Of a stretch of 64,000 bases of DNA, positions 1 through 6,786 are shown one piece after another (position 1 is the stretch's first letter; every line of letters begins with the position of its first letter). Below the pieces are notes generated by a model. It searched no databases. It was not told the origin of the DNA and was given only the letters and a program-made list of their open reading frames with translations. The position numbers and the translations under genes are program-made. The stretch spans positions 372,001-436,000 of the forward strand of contig NZ_JAPDNT010000002.1 of assembly GCF_025989185.1 (NCBI RefSeq). Reading direction: 5' to 3'. Source of the stretch: Limobrevibacterium gyesilva (lineage in GTDB: Bacteria; Pseudomonadota; Alphaproteobacteria; Acetobacterales; Acetobacteraceae).

Positions 1-268
1 TGAGGCTGTCCGATGAAAGCTCGTGGCCCGCCACCATCTGCGGCCGAGGGATCAGTTGGTCATCGATGCCATAGAGCATCTCCCAGACCATATGGCCATG
101 AATGTGGGCAACAGTCGCCGATGTCCAGATCGGATCCGGATTGGCGAGGTTGGCCTGCGGCACGAACTTCAGCACCCTTGCGGCCTGCGCCAGTGCCGGG
201 CGCGCAAGCTGGCTTCCCGCGGCCAGCGCCGCGCCTCCGCCAAGTAGAATGTTCCTACGCCCAATCAT
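1..268 (-). CDS. ABC transporter substrate-binding protein, family 5 (N-terminal part, cut by window edge)
   Basis: Only the first 89 codons are inside the window. The product starts MIGRRNILLGGGAALAAG, a twin-arginine-like export signal ending near ALAQA. It continues with a mature start (KFVPQANLANPDPIWTSA) and the segment HGHMVWEMLYGID, which matches the N-lobe of peptide/nickel-type (SBP_bac_5) binding proteins. The protein would sit in the periplasm and deliver a ligand to a dipeptide-type ABC importer. The ATG at 268 has AAGGAGAAG just upstream. It follows the ABC operon and SDR gene on the same strand after a 243-base gap holding a palindrome and a large hairpin, so it probably has its own promoter and may be a second receptor for that transporter. 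The ligand cannot be read from this fragment. Confidence 0.85.
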   Translation of the reverse strand, partial: MIGRRNILLGGGAALAAGSQLARPALAQAARVLKFVPQANLANPDPIWTSATVAHIHGHMVWEMLYGIDDQLIPRPQMVAGHELSSDSL

Positions 269-288
269 TCCTCTTCTCCTTCGTATGT

Positions 289-302
289 ATATTAGCTAAT
301 AT
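289..302. promoter_or_regulatory. 14-bp perfect palindrome upstream of the binding-protein gene
   Basis: ATATTAGCTAATAT is a perfect 14-base palindrome lying 21-34 bases upstream of the ATG at 268. A weaker inverted repeat, AGATGG (312-317) and CCATCT (327-332), follows it further upstream. The AT-rich dyad stands out in GC-rich surroundings and sits where a repressor would block the promoter. It is a candidate operator; the cognate regulator is not evident in the window. Confidence 0.4.
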
Positions 303-391
303 CTCCCATATAGATGGCTCATCCGTCCATCTCTGAAGGTCGAAGGACCATCTCGACTGCCTTTGGAGCGGATTATCCTGGCCGCAGGCCA

Positions 392-453
392 CCGTGACGA
401 CGCACTGCAGGCGGCAGCCCGGCTTCACGCCTGCCGCCCCGGCGTCGTCACGG
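392..453. repeat. Large two-tier inverted repeat (hairpin) between operons
   Basis: CCGTGACGACGC (392-403) is perfectly complementary to GCGTCGTCACGG (442-453). Nested inside, GGCGGCAG (410-417) pairs with CTGCCGCC (431-438), giving a 12-bp outer and an 8-bp inner stem. It lies between the SDR stop (512) and the start of the next same-strand gene (268). That position suits a transcription end or a processing/stability hairpin. No T-tract follows on either strand, so a classical intrinsic terminator is not supported. Confidence 0.55.
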
Positions 454-511
454 CGTTGTCGCGACAATCCGATGGATCAAGCAACTGCCCACACCGGCTG
501 GCGGCCGTCGG

Positions 512-1255
512 TCAGCACACCCACTGGAAGCCGTCGATCACGAAGTGCTGGCCGGTGATGAAGTTCGGTTCCACCGTTGCCAGGAATGCCACAAGCTGGG
601 CCACGTCCTGCGGCGTGCCCAACCGGCCCAGGGCAATTCCCTTCATCAGCTCCGGCCCGCGCGCCTTGGTCAGCGAGTTGCCGAGTTCCGTCTCGATCAC
701 GCCGGGGCAGATCGCATTGATGGCGATGCTCGGGCCGAGCTCCTTCGCCAACGCCCGGGTCATGCCGAGAATCCCGGCTTTCGCCGCAGCATAGGAGAAT
801 TTGGAAACGGCGCTGGTCACCCCGCCCGAAAGCGCGTTGAGCGAGGACATCGACACGATGCGCCCGCCCCCGCCCGCCAGCATGACCGGCACGGCGGCGT
901 GGATGAAGTTGAAGCAGCTCTTGAGGTTCACCGCCATGGTGCGGTCGAACTCGTCCTCGGTGATCTCGGTGATGCCCTTGGGGTTGCCGCGGCCGGCATT
1001 GTTCACCAATACGTCGATGCGGCCGAAATCGTCGCGCACCTGCGCCACCACTTCGGCGGCGCGGCTGAACTGCGCCACATCCGCCTGGTAGATCCGCACC
1101 TGCCGGCCCATGTCCCGCAGTTCGCCGGCGGTGCGCTCCATCTCCGGCACCAGCATGTCCACCAGCGCGATGTCCAGGCCCTTCTCGGCCAACGCATGGG
1201 CGCAGCCGCGGCCAATGCCGCGTGCGCCGCCGGTGACGATAGCAGTCCTGGTCAT
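512..1255 (-). CDS. SDR family NAD(P)-dependent oxidoreductase
   Basis: A 247-residue classical short-chain dehydrogenase. It has the nucleotide-binding TGGARGIG at residues 9-16, NNAG at 85-88, serines of the SMSS segment near 135-138, and catalytic Tyr155-x3-Lys159 (YAAAK). Length is typical for the family, which interconverts alcohols and ketones in the cytoplasm. The ATG overlaps the stop of the upstream ABC ATPase gene as ATGA, so it is the translationally coupled last gene of the transporter operon. This suggests it acts on the imported compound or a breakdown product. The sequence does not identify the substrate. Confidence 0.9.
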   Translation of the reverse strand: MTRTAIVTGGARGIGRGCAHALAEKGLDIALVDMLVPEMERTAGELRDMGRQVRIYQADVAQFSRAAEVVAQVRDDFGRIDVLVNNAGRGNPKGITEITEDEFDRTMAVNLKSCFNFIHAAVPVMLAGGGGRIVSMSSLNALSGGVTSAVSKFSYAAAKAGILGMTRALAKELGPSIAINAICPGVIETELGNSLTKARGPELMKGIALGRLGTPQDVAQLVAFLATVEPNFITGQHFVIDGFQWVC

Positions 1256-2238
1256 GCGACTTCCTCATGCTCGACGTGATGACAGGCGACCAGGCGCCCG
1301 TCAGGCAGCGGCCGCGGCGTGGGATCCTCGGCGGCGCAGCGCGCATCGGCGCGCGGGCAACGTGGGCGGAAGCGGCAGCCGCCGGGCAACTGGCCTGGGC
1401 TCGGCGGCTCGCCTTCCAGCCAGAAATCCTGCGTCACCCGCCGCCCGCCGATCACCGGAACGGCGGCCAGCAGCGACTGGGTGTAGGGATGCTTGGGCGC
1501 CGCGAACACATCCGCGGTGGCGCCGATCTCGACCACGCGGCCCAGGTACATCACCGCGATGCGCTGGCTGAACAGGCGCACGACAGAAAGGTCGTGGCTG
1601 ATGAACATGTAGGTCAGATCGAACTGCGCACGCAGCTCCAGAAACAGGTTCAGCACCGTGGCCTGCACGGAAACGTCGAGGCCGGAGGTCGGTTCGTCCA
1701 GAATCACCAGGCTGGGCCGCAGCATGAGAATGCGCGCGAGCCCGACGCGGCGCTGCTGGCCCCCGCTGATCTCGTGCGGATACAAGTCCAGATGCCGCTC
1801 CGGCAGCCCGACCGCGTGCAACACCTCCTGCACCCGCGCCGCGCGTTCGCCCCGGCTCATGGCGGTGTGCACGATCAGCGGCTCGGCGAGCGAGGTGGCG
1901 ATCTTCCAGCGCGGATCCAGCGAAGCGCCAGGATCCTGATAGCAGTATTGCAGGTTGCGCCGCACCACGCGCCCGGCACTGGGAGACAACGCGCCGATTG
2001 CATTGCCTTCGAACAGCACCTCGCCGGAACTCGGCGGATTGATGCCGGCGATGGTCTTGCCCAGCGTTGATTTGCCGCAACCGGACTCGCCGACCACGCC
2101 GAGGATCTCGCCGCGTGCCATCGAGAGCGACACGCCGTCCAGCGCGCGCAGCCAGCCGGTGCGGCGGCCCCAGACATTGCGGACGGGGAAATGACAGTGC
2201 AGATCACGCAGTTCGAGGATGGGGCCGGTCATCGTCAT
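1252..2238 (-). CDS. Peptide/nickel-type ABC transporter ATP-binding protein (DppF/OppF-like)
   Basis: A 328-residue ATPase subunit of a dipeptide/oligopeptide-type importer. Walker A GESGCGKST is at residues 50-58, the signature is ISGGQQRR, and Walker B is LVILDEPTSGLD. The C-terminal oligopeptide-transporter tail has the cysteine-rich CRFRPRCP element. The ATG at 2238 overlaps the stop of the preceding ATPase gene as ATGA, which is why it is preferred to the in-frame GTG at 2250. With its partner at 2235-3233 it forms the ATPase pair that powers the two permeases. The transported ligand is unknown; a peptide, glycoside or opine-like molecule is possible. Confidence 0.92.
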   Translation of the reverse strand: MTMTGPILELRDLHCHFPVRNVWGRRTGWLRALDGVSLSMARGEILGVVGESGCGKSTLGKTIAGINPPSSGEVLFEGNAIGALSPSAGRVVRRNLQYCYQDPGASLDPRWKIATSLAEPLIVHTAMSRGERAARVQEVLHAVGLPERHLDLYPHEISGGQQRRVGLARILMLRPSLVILDEPTSGLDVSVQATVLNLFLELRAQFDLTYMFISHDLSVVRLFSQRIAVMYLGRVVEIGATADVFAAPKHPYTQSLLAAVPVIGGRRVTQDFWLEGEPPSPGQLPGGCRFRPRCPRADARCAAEDPTPRPLPDGRLVACHHVEHEEVA

Positions 2239-3233
2239 GTCGCCGCCCACTCATGCGGATGGTGGCACCGCACCGAATGCCCCGCGACAGGCTCGACCGC
2301 CGCGTTGTGGCTGTCCTGACAGATCGCGGTCGCCCGGGGGCAACGCGGGTGGAACCGGCAGCCGGGCGGCGGTGCGTAGGGGCTGGGAACCTCGCCGGGG
2401 ATGCCGCGCAAGGCCGCACCCTGCGTCGGCAGGCTGTCCAGCAGCATGCGGGTGTAGGGATGGCGGGGGCGGCCGAAAAAATCCACGACCTCCGCCGTCT
2501 CGGCTTCCTGGCCGGCATACATCACGGTGACGCGATCACAGATCTCCCAGGCGGTTCCGAGATCATGCGTGGTGAACAGCACGGAGGCGCCGCGCTCGGT
2601 CGCCAGGCGGCGAAGCAGCTTCAGGATCTGCGCCTGGATGGTGACGTCGAGCGCGGTGGTCGGCTCGTCGGCGATCACGAGCTTGGGTTCCGGCAGCAAG
2701 GCCATCGCGATCATCACCCGCTGGCGCTGCCCGCCTGAGAGTTCGTGCGGGTATTTGCGCAGCAGCCGTTCGGGCTCCGGCAGTTGCACGGCGCGCAGCA
2801 GTGCCAGCGTCCGCTCCATGTCCGCGCTCCGGCGGGCACGCGCGTAGAAGCGTTCCCCCGGCGAGCGATCCGGCGACTTCCAGCGCATCAGCTCGGCAAT
2901 CTGGTCGCCCACGGTGAACAGCGGGCTGAACGAGCCGAACGGGTCCTGTGGCACGAACGTGATCGCGCGGCCACGAATGTGCTCGGTGGCGCCGGCGTGC
3001 AGGAGATCGGCGCCGTCGAATGTCAGCGTGCCGCTGTCGATCAGCGCATTGTCCGGCAGAACGCCCAGGATGGCACGCGCAAGCGTCGTCTTGCCGCAAC
3101 CCGATTCGCCCACCAGCCCCATGATCTCGCCGGCGCGCATCGACAGACTCACCTGGTCCAGCACGCGCGCCACGCCGCCTTCGGTGCCGAACGACACCGA
3201 CAGGTCGTGGACAGACAGGAACTCATCCGCCAC
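2235..3233 (-). CDS. Peptide/nickel-type ABC transporter ATP-binding protein (DppD/OppD-like)
   Basis: A 332-residue ATPase subunit. Walker A GESGCGKTT is at residues 42-50, the signature is LSGGQRQR, and Walker B is LVIADEPTTALD. The C-terminal oligo_HPY region ends with CRFHPRCP and a His-rich tail. The start overlaps the end of the permease gene by 11 bases and the stop overlaps the next ATPase gene, so the four transporter genes form one tight transcription unit. It is complete and of usual length for DppD/OppD proteins. Confidence 0.92.
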   Translation of the reverse strand: MADEFLSVHDLSVSFGTEGGVARVLDQVSLSMRAGEIMGLVGESGCGKTTLARAILGVLPDNALIDSGTLTFDGADLLHAGATEHIRGRAITFVPQDPFGSFSPLFTVGDQIAELMRWKSPDRSPGERFYARARRSADMERTLALLRAVQLPEPERLLRKYPHELSGGQRQRVMIAMALLPEPKLVIADEPTTALDVTIQAQILKLLRRLATERGASVLFTTHDLGTAWEICDRVTVMYAGQEAETAEVVDFFGRPRHPYTRMLLDSLPTQGAALRGIPGEVPSPYAPPPGCRFHPRCPRATAICQDSHNAAVEPVAGHSVRCHHPHEWAAT

Positions 3234-4074
3234 GCTGGCCTCCCCGGCGGATGCGCGGGTCGAGCACGTCGCGCAGCCCGTCGCCCAGCAGGTTGAACCC
3301 CATCACCACCAGCAGGATGGCGACGCCCGGCGCCGTCGCGTACCACCAGGCATCCGGCAGGAACTCCCGGCTTTCCGCGATCATGCGGCCCCATTCCGGC
3401 GCCGGCGGCGGTGCGCCGAGGCCGAGGAAGCCCAGCGACGCAGCCGCCAGAATGGTGGCGCCCATGCCGATCGTGGTGCGCACGATGATGGAGGAAGCAA
3501 TGGACGGCACGACATGCAGCACCATCACCCGCAGCGGCGATGCTCCCATGGCGATCGCGGCCTCGATGAACACCTCGTTGCGCAGGCTGCGCGTCTCCGC
3601 ATAGACCAGTCGCGCCCAGAACGGCCAGTAGGTCACCGACAGCGCCAGGATCACGTTCTGGATCGCCGGGCCCAGCGTCTGCGCGATAGCAATGGCCAGC
3701 ACGATCTGCGGCACCGCCAGGAACACGTCTGACACGCGCATCAGCAGGTCGCTGAACCAGTTGCGGTAATAGCCGGCGACCAGGCCGATCGGCACGCCGA
3801 TCACCACGGCAAATGTCGTTGCCACCACGGCCACGAGAATGGTCAGGCGCGCGCCGAACAGCAGCCGGCTATAGATGTCCGCACCCATGCGGTCGGTGCC
3901 GAGCCAGAACCGCTCGCCCGGCGGCTTCAGCCGCTGGCTGGGATCGAAGCTCGTGACGTGCTCGGGGAAGGTGGACAGCGGTGACGCGAACACGGCCGCC
4001 AGCACCAGCAGCGTCACGATGACGAGCCCGGTCAGCAGCGCCCGGTCACGCAGCATGCGGCGCAGGCTTTTCAT
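3223..4074 (-). CDS. Peptide/nickel-type ABC transporter permease (DppC/OppC-like)
   Basis: A 283-residue inner-membrane permease. The N-terminal helix follows a basic MKSLRRMLRDR start. The periplasmic loop carries LGTDRMGADIYSRLLFGAR, typical of the OppC/DppC N-terminal domain. The BPD_transp_1 core includes the EAA-like stretch EAAIAMGASPLRVMVLHVVP that contacts the ATPases. ATG 4074 is chosen because it lies 10 bases after the upstream permease gene. A longer in-frame extension to 4266 would overlap that gene heavily and shows no permease sequence. Confidence 0.92.
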   Translation of the reverse strand: MKSLRRMLRDRALLTGLVIVTLLVLAAVFASPLSTFPEHVTSFDPSQRLKPPGERFWLGTDRMGADIYSRLLFGARLTILVAVVATTFAVVIGVPIGLVAGYYRNWFSDLLMRVSDVFLAVPQIVLAIAIAQTLGPAIQNVILALSVTYWPFWARLVYAETRSLRNEVFIEAAIAMGASPLRVMVLHVVPSIASSIIVRTTIGMGATILAAASLGFLGLGAPPPAPEWGRMIAESREFLPDAWWYATAPGVAILLVVMGFNLLGDGLRDVLDPRIRRGGQRGG

Positions 4075-4084
4075 CGCCGGCCCC

Positions 4085-5086
4085 TCATCGTCCACGCGGA
4101 TCCAGAACGGCCTGGGCGATATCGACCAGCAGGTTGACGCAGATGAAGACCGTGCCGGTGAACAACGTGAATCCCATGATGGCGTTATAGTCGGATTGCA
4201 GGATCGAGTTGTAGGCGTAGGTGCCCAGCCCCGGCCAGGAGAACACCGCCTCCACCACCACCGCACCCGCCAGCAGGTTGCCGAACACGAGGCCGATCTG
4301 CGTCAACGTGCCGATCAGGGCGCTGCGCAGGATGTATTTCCAGATCACCACCCGCCGCGGCAGACCCATCGCGTTCTGGTAGAACACGAAATTGCTGGAC
4401 ATCACGTTCAGCACCCCGGCTCGGGTGAAGCGCACGATGGTGGCCATTGCGGGAATGGCCAGCGGCATCACCGGCAGAGCGAGATACCGCAACGAACTGC
4501 CGAGCATCTCCCAATCACCGCGCAACACGGCGTCCAGGGTGTAGAACCCGGTGATCGGATCAGGGCCCCAGCCATCGATGCGGCCCTGCACCGGCGTCAG
4601 GTTCAGTTTCATCGAGAACAGCAACTGCAGCAGAATCGCCAGCCAGAACGCGGCCATGGCCAGGCCCGAGATCGTCACCACCCGCACGGCATGGTCCAGC
4701 AGCGAGTTGCGGCGCAGCGCCGACACCACGCCCAGCGGCAGCCCCAGCAGCACCGCCAGGATCATCGCATAGATTGCCAGCTCGAACGTCGCCGGCAGCC
4801 GCTCCAGCAGGTCGTCGGCCACCGGCCGCTGGGTGTAGAGGCTGATCCCCATGTTGCCGGACACCACGTCGGTAACGTAGCGGAAGAACTGCTGCGGCAG
4901 CGGCAGGTCGAGCCCGAACTTGCGGCGCAGCGCCTCCACCTGTTCGATCGGCGCGTTCTCGCCCGCCAGCACCCGCGCCGGATCGGACGGGATGATATGC
5001 GAGATGGAGAAGACGATCAGGGTCAATCCCAGCAGCGTCGGCGGCATCCACAGGCACCGCCGCGCCGCCAGGGCCAACAGACGCAT
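4085..5086 (-). CDS. Peptide/nickel-type ABC transporter permease (DppB/OppB-like)
   Basis: A 333-residue inner-membrane permease of the DppB/OppB type. It starts MRLLALAARRCLWMPPTLLGL and keeps the family segments DLPLPQQFFRYV and GNMGISL. The EAA-like region is near NAMGLPRRVVIWKYILRSAL, and the C-terminal half contains AGAVVVEAVFSWPGLGTY. About six membrane segments are visible. ATG 5086 is preferred to the upstream 5131 start because it gives a normal N-terminus and a 7-base gap after the binding-protein gene. Confidence 0.92.
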   Translation of the reverse strand: MRLLALAARRCLWMPPTLLGLTLIVFSISHIIPSDPARVLAGENAPIEQVEALRRKFGLDLPLPQQFFRYVTDVVSGNMGISLYTQRPVADDLLERLPATFELAIYAMILAVLLGLPLGVVSALRRNSLLDHAVRVVTISGLAMAAFWLAILLQLLFSMKLNLTPVQGRIDGWGPDPITGFYTLDAVLRGDWEMLGSSLRYLALPVMPLAIPAMATIVRFTRAGVLNVMSSNFVFYQNAMGLPRRVVIWKYILRSALIGTLTQIGLVFGNLLAGAVVVEAVFSWPGLGTYAYNSILQSDYNAIMGFTLFTGTVFICVNLLVDIAQAVLDPRGR

Positions 5087-5093
5087 CAGCGGA

Positions 5094-6674
5094 TCACGAT
5101 TCCATGGCGATCCATCGCAGGTCCTGCGCATCGCCGATCGGGCAGAAGCGCACGGACTTCACGTTCTTGGTGAACGGGCCGTAGTACTTGGTGTTGTAGA
5201 CGAACAGCCCTGCGGCATCTTCCGACAGGATGCGCGAGGCCTCCTCGTAAAGCGGCCGCCGCTGCTCCTGGTCGGTCAGCAGCAGCGCCTTGTCGGTCAG
5301 CTCGTCCACCCGCTCGTTCTTGTAGAAGCTGGAGTTGCCCGACTTGAAGTTGCGGCTGTTATAGATGTAGCCGGTCCAGTTGTGCGGATCCGCGAAGTAG
5401 GCGCTGCGCCACAACGGCACCAGGTCATGGGCGCGGTCGGGGTCGTCCAGCTTCGGCGAGATCGTGGTGTAGGGCTCGGTGACCACCTTGATATCGAACC
5501 CGATCTTGGCGGCGCCCGCCTGCAACATCTGCGCGCCCTGCTCGCTCTGCGGATATCCCGACATCGCGCCGATCTGCAGCGGACGCAGCTTCTCCTTCAC
5601 CTGGCTCAGGTACCATTTCGCCTTGTCGAGGTCATAGGTATAGCCCTTGAGGTCCTTCGGCGCGCCCCACATCGGATTGGGAATGATGCCGGTGTTGCGC
5701 ACCACCGTGCCGCCCAGGATGTTGTTGATGAAGCCGTCATAGTCGAACATGCAGCACAGCGCGCGACGCATGTTCACGTCGTTCAGCGGCGCCTTGGCGT
5801 TGTTGATGATGAAGTAGAAGGTGCGGATGCTCTCCGCCTCGACGAAATTGACCTTGCCGGATTCGCGCATGCGCGCCACCTGCTCGGCCGGCAGGAAGCC
5901 GTCGGTGGTATTGAACTCGCCCTTGATCACGCCGAGCACGCGCGTGGCCGTCTCCATCGCAACGCGGAAATCGGCGTCGTCGACGGCGCCGGGCTTCCAG
6001 CCGGCGAAATGATCCTGGAAGCGCTCGGCCTGGAACCCGACGGCCGGATCGAAGCGGCGCAGGCGATAGCCGCCCGATCCCGCCTCGTTGCGGGTCAGCC
6101 ACTCCGCGCCCCAGTCGCCGTTCTTCTCGTGCTGCTTCACGACTTTCGAATTGACGACCCACAACTCCGACAGCACCGCCATGAACACGGCGAAGGGCTT
6201 GGCGAGGTTGAACTGCACGGTGCGCGCATCCAGCGCCTTCGTCGTGCCCGGCTTCACCACATCGGAAAACAGGCCGTACGCACCCTTCTTCATCCCCAGG
6301 ATGCGTTCCATCGAGTACACGACGTCCTCGGACGTCAGCGCGCTGCCATCGTGGAATTTCACGCCGGGCTTGAGCGTGAAGGTATAGACCTTGCCGTCCG
6401 GCGCGATATCCACCTTCTCGGCCAGCCACATGTCGAGCTTCGGCGGATTGTCCACCCAGCGCACCAGCGCGTCGTACATGTTCAGCCGGATGGCGATGCG
6501 GCCAATATCGAAGACCTGGTGCGGATCGAGAATGTCATAGGGATTGTTGTTGGCGGTCACGAAACGCGTGCGCCCCGCCGCCCATGCGTCCGGAAGACCC
6601 GCGGACACGCCCAGCGCGGCACCACCCGCCATCATCGCGCGCCGTCCGACGGCCGGTCCGAATTTGTTCAGCAT
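5094..6674 (-). CDS. ABC transporter substrate-binding protein, family 5
   Basis: A 526-residue periplasmic receptor and first gene of the transporter operon. The ATG at 6674 follows GGGAG and encodes a twin-arginine-type leader (VGRRAMMAGGAALGVSAG) cleaved near AWA-AG. The mature part shows SBP_bac_5 landmarks: DPHQVFDIGRIAIRLNMYDA, the domain signature around KFHDGSALTSEDVVYSMERI, and C-terminal YNSRNFKSGNSSFYKNERVD. The Tat-like leader implies export in folded form. The gene is divergent from the penicillin-acylase gene across a 112-base promoter region. The ligand is not predictable from sequence; the acylase and SDR neighbours suggest an acylated or amide-containing compound (inference). 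Confidence 0.92.
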   Translation of the reverse strand: MLNKFGPAVGRRAMMAGGAALGVSAGLPDAWAAGRTRFVTANNNPYDILDPHQVFDIGRIAIRLNMYDALVRWVDNPPKLDMWLAEKVDIAPDGKVYTFTLKPGVKFHDGSALTSEDVVYSMERILGMKKGAYGLFSDVVKPGTTKALDARTVQFNLAKPFAVFMAVLSELWVVNSKVVKQHEKNGDWGAEWLTRNEAGSGGYRLRRFDPAVGFQAERFQDHFAGWKPGAVDDADFRVAMETATRVLGVIKGEFNTTDGFLPAEQVARMRESGKVNFVEAESIRTFYFIINNAKAPLNDVNMRRALCCMFDYDGFINNILGGTVVRNTGIIPNPMWGAPKDLKGYTYDLDKAKWYLSQVKEKLRPLQIGAMSGYPQSEQGAQMLQAGAAKIGFDIKVVTEPYTTISPKLDDPDRAHDLVPLWRSAYFADPHNWTGYIYNSRNFKSGNSSFYKNERVDELTDKALLLTDQEQRRPLYEEASRILSEDAAGLFVYNTKYYGPFTKNVKSVRFCPIGDAQDLRWIAMES

Positions 6675-6710
6675 TCTGAACTCCCACCTGAAGTCTTCCC
6701 AGCTGATTAG

Positions 6711-6727
6711 TTGGCATTCTTCCTGCA
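6711..6727 (+). promoter_or_regulatory. Candidate sigma-54 (-24/-12) promoter for the acylase gene
   Basis: TTGGCATTCTTCCTGCA fits the sigma-54 consensus TTGGCACG-N4-TTGCA at 14 of the 17 positions (counting N4 as matched). The invariant GG and GC are spaced by 10 bases. It would start transcription about 48 bases before the acylase ATG at 6787. It was found by eye in a 112-base divergent spacer and is unverified. Confidence 0.35.
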
Positions 6728-6786
6728 CGCTTGTCCATGGCAGATCGGCGTGGAAGGCTCTGCGCAATTTCACGGAGGATGCGTTC

